Assembly: GCA_903921785.1 (NCBI GenBank)
Contig: CAIXRH010000242.1
Span: 1 to 64,000, forward strand
Source: an uncultured Pseudomonadota bacterium
GTDB lineage: Bacteria; Myxococcota_A; UBA796; SXON01
Length of the DNA: 64,000 nucleotides
Direction of reading: 5' to 3'
This document shows positions 19,201 to 26,935 of this stretch, piece by piece. Under the pieces are notes generated by a model that worked only from the letters and a program-made list of their open reading frames with translations, did not search any database and was not told where the DNA came from. Position 1 is the stretch's first letter, and each line of letters opens with the position of its first letter. The translations under genes were made by a program, and so were the position numbers.

Positions 19201-19533
19201 TACGCGATCACCCTCCTGTCAGGCGGCCTGGTGTACGCGGAGTGGGTCACGGTCGGCACCTCGGACGGCATCTCCGGGTTCAGCTGTGGCGGAGTCTCCG
19301 CGAACTCGATGATCGACATCACCGCCGAGATGGCGAGCCTGCCGTACGGCGCCTACGGCATCGGGGATGGCGTGGAGGACCTCGAGTACGAGCAGTTCAC
19401 CGCGGGGTACGACCTCGCCGGCACCCACGCGTTCTGGTGCGTCCCCGACGGCAGCTCCGACGCGGACGGCGACGGTTGGACCGTCGACTGCGGCGATCCC
19501 GACGACACCGACGCCTCGCTCTACCCCTACTGA
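16264..19533 (+). CDS. MopE-like calcium-repeat surface lipoprotein
   Basis: The product has 1089 residues. It has a lipoprotein signal peptide with a lipobox VATGC (Cys17), so it should be acylated and sit in the outer membrane. Two Ig/cadherin-like stretches follow (to about residue 220), the second ending near LTDTCGAT. Then come Asp-rich repeats of the MopE or thrombospondin-3 type: DCDDxD, WYDGVDxDCDG, YDxDxDGYD, YGGxDC. Each has two Cys and many Asp in EF-like positions, which predicts calcium binding and intra-repeat disulfides. A globular domain of about 220 residues with a NIDO-like pattern follows (FNMCGTRYTEAYFQTNGRIT), and a final half repeat ends the protein. A GTG 9 bp upstream is less likely as start. 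Confidence 0.82.
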   Translation: MSKLALPALLLLVATGCPQGDNTVKVADDPPEVTIITPLEGGNFDPLVPVKFCLAVNDNSVDSALEIIAQSDMDGVFWKFDGVPVECDGGNIGFEAMLSDNDHSIVVSVTDPKDQVGSANVTIMRTDNSAPACDVISPSDGAAFEANTVVSFSAHAADADQDAQTLSVTLVSDVDGELWTGNPDTSGSISTSLTSLSAGYHTLALTVTDERGLTDTCGATIYMNECTDKDGDSFTTCNNDCDDNDDTVYPDAEELVDGKDNDCDGFTDEGSSYVDDDGDGYAETDGDCDDTDATISPVATEIWYDGVDRDCDGQSDYDQDLDGFDDVGYGGTDCDDLDPSMHPGAADAWYDGVDSDCASDDDYDADLDGYDSADYGGEDCDDAVSTINPAAAESWYDGVDGDCDTLSDYDQDYDGYDASAYGGADCNDTNASINPLGTETAYNGIDEDCTGADWTDVDGDGYDAAVVGGTDCNDTDGAIHPTATEIWYDGVDQDCAGDDDWDQDKDGYVIDSHGGSDCDDTDSGIHVGATDAWYDGVDTNCNGLSDFDADLDGHDFDLYGGDDCDDAEDTTYPGAADAAYDGIDSDCLGNDDFDADADGYTYDVYGGDDCNDLDASINPGATDSWYDGIDSNCDGAGDYDRDSDGYTAASYGGSDCLDVDPTVHPGATDSWYDGVDTDCDGADDYDQDGDGFDAEAYGGTDCDDTAIGINPSAFDIAYDGVDSDCDGASDYDQDGDGYDSDSYGGDDCDDYDSTVNPGVAEIWYDGDDQNCDGGDDYDQDGDGDDSNDYGGTDCDDTDASVYPGGGETWYDGVDGDCDGYSDFDQDLDGFDSDAYGGDDCDDTDATLHPYRWENTTDGIDNDCDGMVDTADTTALVTSLYGDDSSQLVSFRRGFTFNMCGTRYTEAYFQTNGRITFGTSDTSYTESYPSFQTVKQIAGIWDDQYAASAGYLTWAQQGSDGVTFYWNGISDYSVRSLTNTYAITLLSGGLVYAEWVTVGTSDGISGFSCGGVSANSMIDITAEMASLPYGAYGIGDGVEDLEYEQFTAGYDLAGTHAFWCVPDGSSDADGDGWTVDCGDPDDTDASLYPY
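17248..18903 (+). repeat. Twelve 138-bp coding tandem repeats
   Basis: The first codon of the YGGxDC motif falls at 17248, 17386, 17524, 17662, 17800, 17938 and so on every 138 bases up to 18766. I checked several intermediate positions and found no insertion or deletion. Units differ at many bases and residues, so the register is held by selection and not by very recent duplication. Two shorter, related units lie just before (from about 16,950). The right boundary is where a 13th unit would begin. Confidence 0.85.
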
Positions 19534-19554
19534 GCACGCTCCGCGGATTCCCGG

Positions 19555-20067
19555 ATGACCGAGTCGACCTCTGAGTTCGTACGTTCCCGAGTGGAGGCGC
19601 TCGGGCTCATGCCCCACCCGGAAGGCGGGTGGTACCGGGAGGTCTACCGGTCTGGCTCCACCCTGCCGCTCCCCCGTGGCGAGCGGAGCCTGCTCACCGT
19701 CATCCACTACGTCCTGCCGCCGGGCGGCTTCTCCGCCTGGCACAGGGTCCGCGCCGATGAAGGGTGGACCTGGGTCGGGGGCGATCCCATCGAGCTCCAC
19801 CAGCTCCGCGAGTCCGGCGAGCACCGCGTGGCGACGCTGAGCGGCGCGCTACCCGAAGGCCCGACGGCCGTCGTCCCGGCAGGCGATTGGCAGGCTGCTT
19901 CCACGACCGGCACGCTGGGCGCCCACGCCATCTGCACCGTGGCCCCGGGGTTCGACTTCCGGGACTTCCGGATGGCGACCCGCCGGGAGCTGCTGGCTCG
20001 TTTCCCCCACCATGGCGCCCTGGTGGAGCGGTTCACCGCGACGCAGCGCCTCCCCGAGATGGGGTAA
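19555..20067 (+). CDS. Cupin-superfamily protein (DUF985/Cupin_5 type)
   Basis: The 170-residue protein is typical of the small DUF985 cupin family. The opening HPEGGWYREVYRSG is diagnostic, followed by TVIHYVLPPGGFSAWHR, GWTWVGGDPIELH, VPAGDWQAA and VAPGFDFRDF. His residues in SAWHR and the Glu/His of PIELH are in metal-site positions of a jelly-roll. Family members have no firm function; some are annotated as sugar epimerase-like. The ATG at 19555 follows the lipoprotein gene by 21 bp. It converges on the SafE-like gene with only 24 bp between stops. Confidence 0.85.
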   Translation: MTESTSEFVRSRVEALGLMPHPEGGWYREVYRSGSTLPLPRGERSLLTVIHYVLPPGGFSAWHRVRADEGWTWVGGDPIELHQLRESGEHRVATLSGALPEGPTAVVPAGDWQAASTTGTLGAHAICTVAPGFDFRDFRMATRRELLARFPHHGALVERFTATQRLPEMG

Positions 20068-20070
20068 TTC

Positions 20071-20084
20071 CACACAGCTGTGTG
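20071..20084. repeat. 14-bp perfect palindrome between convergent genes
   Basis: CACACAGCTGTGTG is its own reverse complement and fills most of the 24-bp gap between two convergent stop codons. As RNA it could form only a 5-bp stem with an AGCT loop and has no T-run, so it is at best a weak bidirectional terminator. A protein site is equally possible. Confidence 0.4.
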
Positions 20085-20091
20085 TGAACTT

Positions 20092-20721
20092 CTACCCACC
20101 CCCTCCGACGGGGGGATGTCCGCAGGTGTCTCCATCCCCCAGGAGAGGGATCGCACCCGCCCGGTGGGCGATCGCCGCCAGGCCCGCCACCAGCACGGTG
20201 AGCGCTACGACCCGCCGGGCCTGCCCGGCCAAGCGGCGAAGCACCTCACCCGCGAAGGCGAGCGCGGGCAGGGTGCCGATGAAGAACGCGCCCAAGACCA
20301 AGGCGCCCCCCCAAGGGTCTCGCGCCGCGGCCGCGATGCCCAGGGCACCCCAGAAAAGCCCGCATGGAAGCAGGGCCGAGAGCGCCCCCATGGCCACTCC
20401 CGCCAACGGGCGCGGCAGTCGCCGCGACGCTCGGGCCAGCGGCGCCAGCGCGCGCGCGAGGCCCACCCCTTCTCCGTGGAGGAAACCGCCGAAGCGCAGG
20501 CACGACCAGGTGAGAAAGATCGCCGCGACGATGCTGGCCCACGGCCCCGAGGGCAGCGCCCGCCCGCTCGCGCCGGCCACCATCCCTGCCACGACGTACG
20601 CGGAGAGGCGCCCCACGTGCCAGGTCGGCCCAGAGGAGGCCGCGAATGGCCCACACATCCCGATGCAGTGCAGCCCCCCCGTGAGCCCCGCGACCGCCGC
20701 CGCGAGCAGGAGACCGGTCAC
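20092..20721 (-). CDS. Sulfite exporter TauE/SafE-like membrane protein (cytochrome oxidase-associated type)
   Basis: The 209-residue polytopic protein has about six hydrophobic helices. It opens with LLLAAAVAGLTGGLHCIGMCGPFA, the CxGMCGP signature of the SafE/DsbD-type family that accompanies cbb3 oxidase genes in many bacteria, where it is thought to act in copper or thiol handling. A second Cys motif, LLPCGLFWGAL, comes near residue 100, matching the internal repeat of DsbD-like proteins. The GTG start at 20721 overlaps the upstream gene's stop as GTGA, so translation is coupled. The location beside the regulators and cco genes supports a role in oxidase maturation. Confidence 0.8.
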   Translation of the reverse strand: MTGLLLAAAVAGLTGGLHCIGMCGPFAASSGPTWHVGRLSAYVVAGMVAGASGRALPSGPWASIVAAIFLTWSCLRFGGFLHGEGVGLARALAPLARASRRLPRPLAGVAMGALSALLPCGLFWGALGIAAAARDPWGGALVLGAFFIGTLPALAFAGEVLRRLAGQARRVVALTVLVAGLAAIAHRAGAIPLLGDGDTCGHPPVGGGG

Positions 20722-20993
20722 CGCTCGAATTCCAACGTGAGCACACGGAGCGGGCCCGGCGTCTGTCGGACCTGAACATCGACGTGCTCCATCCCCGACC
20801 GCCGGAGCCGGTCCTTGAGTCGAGGAAGCCCCTCTTCGGGCACCGCCCCCGCGACCGTGAGCGCGACGAGCCTCCCTGACCGGGCCGCGACGAGGCTCAC
20901 GATCGTCCGGACCAGCTCGTCGATTTGGTTCGCGATCGGAAGCGGCACAGTCCCCTCGGGCCAGAGTGAAGCAAGCCCCGTGCCGCGCCCCAT
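20718..20993 (-). CDS. Small hypothetical protein coupled to the SafE-like gene
   Basis: The product has 91 residues and matches no family I recognise. It reads as a compact alpha/beta domain: a helix IANQIDELVRTIVSLVAARS, a strand LVALTVAG, a second helix EEGLPRLKDRLRRSG, and two strands, VDVQVRQ and RVLTLEFER. It has no Cys pair and no membrane segment. Its stop overlaps the start of the SafE-like gene (GTGA), so the two are made together. A TTG start at 21014 is possible; ATG at 20993 with GGGG upstream is preferred. It diverges from the sigma54 activator gene. Confidence 0.55.
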   Translation of the reverse strand: MGRGTGLASLWPEGTVPLPIANQIDELVRTIVSLVAARSGRLVALTVAGAVPEEGLPRLKDRLRRSGMEHVDVQVRQTPGPLRVLTLEFER

Positions 20994-21040
20994 CCCGCGC
21001 CCCTGGGACGACAAACTGTGTCAAAAGGCACAAATCCGCA

Positions 21041-21056
21041 TGGCACGCGGCGTGCA
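21041..21056 (+). promoter_or_regulatory. Sigma54-type promoter of the response-regulator gene
   Basis: TGGCACG at 21041-21047, then 4 bases, then GTGCA at 21052-21056: the GG (21042-21043) and GC (21054-21055) dinucleotides have the exact -24/-12 spacing of sigma54 promoters, with one mismatch in the TTGCA part. The start codon is 26 bp further on. A near-palindrome, TGTGTC-AAAA-GGCACA (21017-21032), lies just upstream and could be an activator site. Because the gene encodes a sigma54 activator, autoregulation is plausible. Confidence 0.65.
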
Positions 21057-21081
21057 ATAGCCCTCAGCCCGTGGAGGGGTG

Positions 21082-22443
21082 ATGGCCGAGACGATCCTGG
21101 TCTGTGATGACGAAGAGCTGATCCGCTGGTCGCTCGGCGAGCAGCTCCGCGGCGAGGGGTACCCCGTCGTGGAGGCCGTCGACGGGCGAGACTGCCTGGA
21201 GAAGCTCCGCACCCTCGCGCCAGCGCTGATCTTCCTCGACCTGAAGATGCCCGAGGTCGACGGCATGACCGTCCTGCGCACCATCCGCGAGCAGGACGCC
21301 GACCTCCCGGTCATCGTCATCACCGCCCACGGCGGCGTCGAGAGCGCCATCGAGGCCACCCGCCTCGGCGCGAGCGCTTACCTCCAGAAGCCGTTCGACC
21401 TGCGCGAAGCCTCGATGGCCGCCCAGAAGGCGCTCGAGGACCAGCGGCTCAAGCGAGAGGTCACCTACCTGCGCAGCCGCCAGCCCACCGGGTACGGCGA
21501 GATCGTCGGCGACAGCGTGGCGATGCGCAAGCTGTTCGACACCCTCCGGCGCCTCGAGACGATCGACGCGCCCACCGTACTTTTGCAGGGGGAGAGCGGC
21601 TCCGGCAAGGACCTCGTGGCGCGGGCCATCCATCGCCGCGGCCCCCGTCGCGCCCGCCCGTTCATGGAGATCGACTGCACCGCGCTGCCCGAGCCGCTCA
21701 TCGAGAGTGAGCTGTTTGGCCATGAGCGGGGCGCGTTCACCGACGCGAAGGCCACCAAGCGCGGTCTGTTCGAAGCCGCCGCGGGGGGCATGCTGTTCCT
21801 CGACGAAATCGGCGAGTTGCCCCTCGGCATGCAGTCCCGGCTCCTGCGCGCCTTGGAGAACCGGAAGTTCCGACGGGTCGGCGGGGTGGCCGACATCCCG
21901 CTCGACGCGGCGATCATCGCCGCCACCAACCGCGACCTCCGCGGCGAGGTGAAGGCCGGGCGCTTCCGCGAAGACCTGTTCTTCCGCCTCCACGTCGTGC
22001 CGATCGAGGTGCCCCCCCTGCGCGAGCGCGTTGAGGACATCCCGGCCTTGGTGCAGTTCTTCCTCGACAAGTTCAACCGCTCCTTCAACCGCGAGGTGCG
22101 CGGAGTGAGCGCCCGCGCCATGGAGCGGCTGCAGCAGTGGCGCTGGCCGGGGAACGTCCGCGAGCTGCGCAACGTGCTCGAGCGGACGATCATCCTCCTC
22201 CCGCACGACCTCATCGACCTCCCCGACCTCCCTGCCGAGCTACGCGGCGAGCCCGCGCGGAGCGGTACCGTCGGGTGTCCCTTCGTGCTCCCCGACGAGG
22301 GTGTGGACCTCGAGCAGGTCGACCGCGGGCTCACCGAACAGGCGTTGACGCGGACCTCGGGCAACCAGTCCGCCGCCGCGCGCCTCCTCGGGATCAGTCG
22401 CTACGCCCTGCGGTATCGAATGGAGAAGTTCGGGCTGAAGTAG
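21082..22443 (+). CDS. NtrC-family sigma54-dependent response regulator
   Basis: The product has 453 residues in three domains. The receiver has acidic Asp10-Asp11 and phospho-acceptor Asp in FLDLKMPEVDG, then TAHG and a Lys in QKPFD. The AAA+ domain (about 145-380) has Walker A GESGSGKD, sigma54-contact loop GAFTDA (GAFTGA in most relatives), Walker B GMLFLDEIGE and WPGNVRELRN. The Fis-type HTH is at the end ([20 protein letters not shown]). The ATG at 21082 behind GGAGG is chosen. The 3' end overlaps the convergent histidine kinase gene by 50 bp; that kinase is its likely partner. The ccoN promoter is the probable target. Confidence 0.93.
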   Translation: MAETILVCDDEELIRWSLGEQLRGEGYPVVEAVDGRDCLEKLRTLAPALIFLDLKMPEVDGMTVLRTIREQDADLPVIVITAHGGVESAIEATRLGASAYLQKPFDLREASMAAQKALEDQRLKREVTYLRSRQPTGYGEIVGDSVAMRKLFDTLRRLETIDAPTVLLQGESGSGKDLVARAIHRRGPRRARPFMEIDCTALPEPLIESELFGHERGAFTDAKATKRGLFEAAAGGMLFLDEIGELPLGMQSRLLRALENRKFRRVGGVADIPLDAAIIAATNRDLRGEVKAGRFREDLFFRLHVVPIEVPPLRERVEDIPALVQFFLDKFNRSFNREVRGVSARAMERLQQWRWPGNVRELRNVLERTIILLPHDLIDLPDLPAELRGEPARSGTVGCPFVLPDEGVDLEQVDRGLTEQALTRTSGNQSAAARLLGISRYALRYRMEKFGLK

Positions 22444-23902
22444 GCATCGGCAGTTCGATCCGGAACGCGGCGCCCTTGAGCGGGCCTTCGCCGAGGCGGA
22501 GGTCGCCGTTCATGGCGCCGATCAGCTTCCGACAGATCGCCAGGCCGAGGCCGGTGCCGCGCACCCGGGTGGTGAAGAAAGGCTGGAAGATCTTCTCCGC
22601 GTTTTCCTGCGGGATGCCCGGGCCGTCGTCGTTGACCATCACCTCGCCCGGCGAGACGATCACCTGCACCCGGCCCGCCTCCCCCAGCGCCTGCGCGGCG
22701 TTGAGGACGAGGTTGAGCAGCACCTGCTGGAGCATGTTCGGATCCGCCAGGGCGAGGCCTGCCCCGGAGACGCCGATCGCCACTGCCGGGTGTTGTCGCG
22801 ACACCCCTTCAACCACGGATCGGGCGATCTCCGAGAGGTCCACCGCGATGCTCTTGGGTGCCACCGGCCGAGCGAAGTCGAGGAGATCGGTGACGAGGTC
22901 GTCGAGCCGGTGCACCTGCGCCTCCACCTTCTCCATGATCGGCTTGCGGCGATCGTCCGCGGGCATGGAGCGGGAGATCACCTGGATGGCCCCCGAGATG
23001 CCCGCGAGCGGGTTGCGAAGCTCGTGGGCCACCGCCGCCGAGAGCGCGCCGAGGTGCGCGAGGCCCTCCGCCCGGAGCAGCCGCGCTTCGTTGGCGATGG
23101 TCTCCGTGAGCTCCTCGACGTGCACCAGCGCGCGGGCCTGGGTGTGGTCGAGCGGGAGGATCGAGACGCGGAAGTTGCGTTCCTGGCCGCCGATCCGCGT
23201 GTCGACCCGCGGGATCGCGATCTCGTGACCCGTGAGCAGGGCCCGCTCCATGGCGGGGACCAGCTCTCCCTCCCGAACGAGCGCCTCCGGAAGCGCTTCG
23301 TACCAGAGCGCCCCCAGCATCTCCACGTCGCCGAACAGGCGGCCGCTGGGGCGCGTGGCCGCGGCGACCCGAGACTCTTCGTCGACGATGAGCACGGTCA
23401 CGGGCATGTGCGAGACGATCAGCTCCTGGAGCGTACGCAGCTCGCGGGCCTCACGGCGTTCCACGTAGGTACCCGTCATGATGGCGAGGTCGATGTCGCA
23501 GACACGACCGACCGAGCGGCACACGTCGCCCGAGTCGGGCATGTCGTGGGCGATCTCGCACAGCTGGTCCCGCACCACGTTCATGGCGGTGAACATGTAC
23601 CGGGCTTCCAGCCCGACCTCGACGTGCACCTTCCCGATCCGCTCACGGCGGTGCACGTAGGCCTCGTCGTAGGGGCCCTGGAGCAGCTCCGCGACCCACT
23701 GCTGAAGGGTACGCCGGAGGCGCTCGATCTGGGCCTGATCCCGGAACACGCGCGCCGCGCCGGGGAACGCCAGCGCCCGCGCGTAGAACCGAGACGCCAG
23801 CTCCGGCGTCCGCGGCTCCACCCGCACCCAGAGCCGCCGGAGGCGCGCTTCGTCCTCCTCCGTGAACCCCACCCAGGCCCGCATCTCTTCAAGAGGTCGC
23901 AT
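22394..23902 (-). CDS. Globin-coupled (protoglobin-type) sensor histidine kinase
   Basis: The product has 502 residues. Residues 10-160 match the globin-coupled-sensor domain: [21 protein letters not shown] contains the RRxRIGxxHxxxGL signature, with His93 as the likely proximal heme ligand. A PAS-like domain follows (about 185-290, [20 protein letters not shown]). Then comes a HisKA domain with the phospho-acceptor in HELRNPLAG (near 305), an N box [10 protein letters not shown]1 DDGPGI and G2 GTGLGLAI. There are no membrane helices, so it is a cytoplasmic gas sensor, most likely for oxygen. It is convergent with the sigma54 activator and divergent from ccoN. A start at 23884 is also possible. 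Confidence 0.88.
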   Translation of the reverse strand: MRPLEEMRAWVGFTEEDEARLRRLWVRVEPRTPELASRFYARALAFPGAARVFRDQAQIERLRRTLQQWVAELLQGPYDEAYVHRRERIGKVHVEVGLEARYMFTAMNVVRDQLCEIAHDMPDSGDVCRSVGRVCDIDLAIMTGTYVERREARELRTLQELIVSHMPVTVLIVDEESRVAAATRPSGRLFGDVEMLGALWYEALPEALVREGELVPAMERALLTGHEIAIPRVDTRIGGQERNFRVSILPLDHTQARALVHVEELTETIANEARLLRAEGLAHLGALSAAVAHELRNPLAGISGAIQVISRSMPADDRRKPIMEKVEAQVHRLDDLVTDLLDFARPVAPKSIAVDLSEIARSVVEGVSRQHPAVAIGVSGAGLALADPNMLQQVLLNLVLNAAQALGEAGRVQVIVSPGEVMVNDDGPGIPQENAEKIFQPFFTTRVRGTGLGLAICRKLIGAMNGDLRLGEGPLKGAAFRIELPMPTSARTSPFDTAGRSD

Positions 23903-24021
23903 CGTTCGGTCCCCATTGCGCGTTCAGGGGGTCCTCGGCAAGGGTGAACTTCCGCACACCCCTGCGCGGACGGCCACAGCATCCGGCACACGACCGATAG
24001 AAAAAGCCAAGAACCACCTCG

Positions 24022-24037
24022 CGGCACGAATCTTGCT
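24022..24037 (+). promoter_or_regulatory. Sigma54-type promoter of the cbb3 oxidase operon
   Basis: CGGCACG at 24022-24028, AATC, then TTGCT at 24033-24037 matches the sigma54 consensus in both halves. The GG is at 24023-24024 and the GC at 24035-24036, with correct spacing; only the first T of TGGCAC differs. The ccoN start codon is 32 bp downstream. Upstream DNA has CACACC and GGCACAC half-sites similar to the GGCACA near the regulator's own promoter. This ties the oxidase to the neighbouring sigma54 activator. Confidence 0.72.
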
Positions 24038-24068
24038 TCCAGGCCCGGCGCGCAGGAGCGACTCGCCG

Positions 24069-25490
24069 ATGACCGAAACGAAACCAAACTACGACGACGC
24101 AATCGTCAAGAAGTTCATCTTCGCCACCGTGCTCTGGGGCGCGGTCGGCATGCTCGTGGGCGTGATCATCGCCCTCCAGCTCGCCTGGTGGCCCGCCAAC
24201 CTCGGCCTGCAGTGGACGTCCTTCGGGCGGCTGCGGCCCCTTCACACGAACGCGGTGATCTTCGCGTTCACGGGTAACGCCCTCTTCGCCGGCATCTACT
24301 ACTCGATGCAGCGGCTGATGAAGACCCGTCTCTTCAACGACACGCTCTCCAACCTCCACTTCTGGGGTTGGCAGCTCATCATCGTCTCCGCCGCCGTCTC
24401 CCTGCCGCTCGGGCTCACCGAAGGCAAGGAGTACGCCGAGCTCATCTGGCCGATCGACATCGCGATCGCGCTGGTGTGGGTGGTCTTCGCCATCAACTTC
24501 TTCGGGACGGTGGCCATCCGCAAGGTGGCCCACCTCTACGTCTCGATCTGGTTCTACATGAGCATGGTGATCACCATCACCATCCTGCACGTCACCAACA
24601 GCCTGACGATGCCGGCTTCGCTCACGAAGTCGTACTCCATCTACCCGGGCATCACCGACGCGCTGGTTCAGTGGTGGTACGGCCACAACGCGGTGGGCTT
24701 CCTGCTCACCACGCCGATCCTCGGCCTGATGTACTACTTCCTCCCCCGCGCCTCGGGAAAGCCGGTATACAGCTACCGCCTCTCGATCATCCACTTCTGG
24801 GCGCTGGTGTTCCTCTACATCTGGGCCGGCCCGCATCACCTCCTCTACAGCGCGCTTCCCGACTGGGCGCAGACCCTCGGCATGGTCTTCTCGGTCATGC
24901 TCATCGCGCCGAGCTGGGGCGGCATGCTCAACGGCCTGCTCACCCTCCGTGGGGCCTGGGACCGCGTCCGCACCGATGCGATGCTCAAGTTCTTCGTGGT
25001 CGGCATCACCTTCTACGGGATGTCCACCTTTGAAGGCCCGATGATGTCCATCCGCGCCGTGAACTCCCTGTCGCACTACACCGACTGGACGATCGGCCAC
25101 GTGCACAGCGGCGCGCTCGGCTGGGTCGGCATGGTCACCTTCGGGATGCTCTACTACATGACGCCGCGCGTTTGGAGCCGCAAGCTCCACAGCGATGGCC
25201 TCGCCACCGCCCACTTCTGGCTCGCGACCGTGGGCATCGTGCTCTACGTCGTGTCCATGTGGGTCTCGGGCGTGACCCAGGGCCTCATGTGGCGGTCCAT
25301 CACCGCGGATGGGCTCCTGGAGTACCCGAACTTCGTCGACACCGTGACCCGCCTGGTTCCGTTCTACTGGATCCGCCTCTTCGGCGGCCTGTGCTACCTC
25401 ACCGGCGTCATCCTCATGGCTTACAACTTCATCAAGACCGCGTCCGGCCCGCAGGTGGACGCCGCCAGCCTGGAGACCGCCCATGTCTGA
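24069..25490 (+). CDS. ccoN: cbb3-type cytochrome c oxidase subunit I
   Basis: This is the catalytic heme-copper subunit of the high-affinity terminal oxidase in the cytoplasmic membrane. The 473-residue protein has about twelve helices and the expected metal ligands: His in [13 protein letters not shown] (low-spin heme), WYGHNAVGF and GPHHLLYS (CuB), and HVHSGALGW (both hemes). The ATG at 24069 is chosen because AGGAG lies 10 bases before it and the family N-terminus begins there. The 3' end overlaps ccoO by 8 bp. A sigma54 promoter lies just upstream. ccoN and ccoO remain separate genes here. Confidence 0.97.
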   Translation: MTETKPNYDDAIVKKFIFATVLWGAVGMLVGVIIALQLAWWPANLGLQWTSFGRLRPLHTNAVIFAFTGNALFAGIYYSMQRLMKTRLFNDTLSNLHFWGWQLIIVSAAVSLPLGLTEGKEYAELIWPIDIAIALVWVVFAINFFGTVAIRKVAHLYVSIWFYMSMVITITILHVTNSLTMPASLTKSYSIYPGITDALVQWWYGHNAVGFLLTTPILGLMYYFLPRASGKPVYSYRLSIIHFWALVFLYIWAGPHHLLYSALPDWAQTLGMVFSVMLIAPSWGGMLNGLLTLRGAWDRVRTDAMLKFFVVGITFYGMSTFEGPMMSIRAVNSLSHYTDWTIGHVHSGALGWVGMVTFGMLYYMTPRVWSRKLHSDGLATAHFWLATVGIVLYVVSMWVSGVTQGLMWRSITADGLLEYPNFVDTVTRLVPFYWIRLFGGLCYLTGVILMAYNFIKTASGPQVDAASLETAHV

Positions 25491-26175
25491 GTCCTCGCAC
25501 CGGCGGGTCCTCGAACCCAACGCGACGCTGTTCGCGATCCTCACCACGGTCGGCGTGTCCATCGGCGGTCTCGTCGAGATCGTCCCGCTGTTCAGCGCCG
25601 GCAGCGGCCCTGAGCCGATGGCCGACGTCCACCCCGTCACCCCGCTCGAGCTCGCGGGCCGCGACATCTACATCCGGGAAGGCTGCTACAACTGCCACTC
25701 CCAGATGATCCGTCCGATGCGGGCGGAGACGATGCGCTACGGCGCGTGGACGCGCGCCGGGGAGTACCAGTGGGACCACCCCTTCCAGCTCGGCAGCCGC
25801 CGCATCGGCCCCGACCTGCAGCGCGAAGGTGGCAAGCGCCCGAACACCTGGCACTATGACCACATGAAAGACCCGCGGAGCATCACCGCCGGGTCGATCA
25901 TGCCGACGTACGGCTGGCTCTTCGAGCAGAAGGTGGCGAACGACGACATCATCGCCTCCATCAACGCGATGATCACCCTCGGGGTCCCCTACGACGCCGA
26001 CCCGGCGTCCTGGGTCCCGGCGAACGTCGAAGCCCAGCAGAAGGCGATCGTCGCCGACCTCGCCACCACCAAGCGTGAAGCGGCGCCCGACGACGAGATC
26101 GTCGCGATGATCGCGTACCTCCAGCGGCTCGGCAAGGACGGCTCCGCCGCCATCGCCGCCAAGAGCACGCCGTGA
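25483..26175 (+). CDS. ccoO: cbb3-type cytochrome c oxidase subunit II (monoheme c)
   Basis: The 230-residue membrane-anchored cytochrome c passes electrons to CcoN. There is an N-terminal helix (about 15-38, [22 protein letters not shown]), then the heme site CYNCH at residues 68-72 in the strongly conserved [48 protein letters not shown] and a Met in [10 protein letters not shown] (likely heme ligand) follow. It overlaps ccoN by 8 bp and ccoQ by GTGA. Length and motifs are normal. Confidence 0.97.
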   Translation: MSESSHRRVLEPNATLFAILTTVGVSIGGLVEIVPLFSAGSGPEPMADVHPVTPLELAGRDIYIREGCYNCHSQMIRPMRAETMRYGAWTRAGEYQWDHPFQLGSRRIGPDLQREGGKRPNTWHYDHMKDPRSITAGSIMPTYGWLFEQKVANDDIIASINAMITLGVPYDADPASWVPANVEAQQKAIVADLATTKREAAPDDEIVAMIAYLQRLGKDGSAAIAAKSTP

Positions 26176-26351
26176 GCGAGGTGATCACCACCGCGGCCGC
26201 CGAGTCCACGCAGCTCGGCTGGCTGATGGGAGCCATGACCCTCGGATTCATCGCGGTGTTCGTGGGCTGGGGAGCCTGGGCTTGGCTCCCGAGCCGCCGT
26301 GGTGCGATGGAAGCCGCTGCCAACCTGCCACTCGAAGGGGACGACGCATGA
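26172..26351 (+). CDS. ccoQ: CcoQ-like small membrane subunit
   Basis: The frame encodes 59 residues with one hydrophobic helix (LGWLMGAMTLGFIAVFVGWG, about residues 16-35) followed by an Arg-Arg and a polar tail. It fits between ccoO and ccoP with GTGA and ATGA overlaps, exactly where CcoQ lies in other operons. The family is poorly conserved; size, topology and position carry the call. It may stabilise the interaction of CcoP with the core. Confidence 0.8.
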   Translation: MSEVITTAAAESTQLGWLMGAMTLGFIAVFVGWGAWAWLPSRRGAMEAAANLPLEGDDA

Positions 26352-26866
26352 GCAACAAACCCGGCCAGATCCTCGGCCACGGCGCTGAGAACGACGGCAT
26401 CGAGGAGTACGACAACCCGCTGCCCACGTGGTGGCTCGGCCTGTTCTACTTCACGATCGCCTGGGGCGTCTTCTACGGAGTGAACTACCACTTCGTGGCG
26501 AAGACCAGCCAGGCGATCCAGTACGACGCGGAGGTCGCGGCCGCGGCCGCGGCGGCGCCGAAGCAGGCAGAGCTCCCGACCGTGGCGACCCCCGAGCTGG
26601 CGGCGGCAGGGAAGGGCATCTTCGAAGCCAACTGCGTCGCCTGTCACGGCCCCGAGGCCAAGGGGGTGGACGCCGCGGGCAACAAGACCGCCGGCCCCGA
26701 CCTCACCGACGGGCAGTGGATTCACGGCGGCACCTACGCCGACATCCAGAAGACCATCACGGTCGGCGTGCCCGACAAGGGCATGATCACCTGGGGCCCG
26801 ATCCTCGGCGCCGAGAAGATCTCCCAGGTGGCCGCGTTCGTGCACAACTCCGGCGGCGGTCAGTAA
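26348..26866 (+). CDS. ccoP: cbb3-type cytochrome c oxidase subunit III, single-heme form
   Basis: The 172-residue protein opens with the CcoP N-terminal domain: EYDNPLPTWWLGLFYFTIA and a single membrane helix ending GVNYHF. One cytochrome c domain follows, with heme motif CVACHG (Cys96-His100) and a likely Met ligand in DKGMITWGP. Standard CcoP has about 290-310 residues and two hemes; here the second cytochrome domain is absent and no frameshift remnant follows. The start overlaps ccoQ as ATGA. A strong hairpin follows the stop. Confidence 0.93.
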   Translation: MSNKPGQILGHGAENDGIEEYDNPLPTWWLGLFYFTIAWGVFYGVNYHFVAKTSQAIQYDAEVAAAAAAAPKQAELPTVATPELAAAGKGIFEANCVACHGPEAKGVDAAGNKTAGPDLTDGQWIHGGTYADIQKTITVGVPDKGMITWGPILGAEKISQVAAFVHNSGGGQ

Positions 26867-26873
26867 GAAAATT

Positions 26874-26904
26874 GCGGGGGGGCGAATCCTTTTCGCCTCC
26901 CCGC
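26874..26904 (+). terminator. Strong hairpin between ccoP and ccoG
   Basis: A 12-bp stem (26874-26885 with 26893-26904, one G-T wobble) closes a 7-nt loop. It follows the ccoP stop by 7 bases. There is no T-run after it on the + strand, so it may be a leaky terminator or an mRNA-end stabiliser that sets the ratio of oxidase to assembly proteins. Confidence 0.6.
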
Positions 26905-26935
26905 GCCTCTTGGTAGTCAGAAAGCGAGGTACCCC

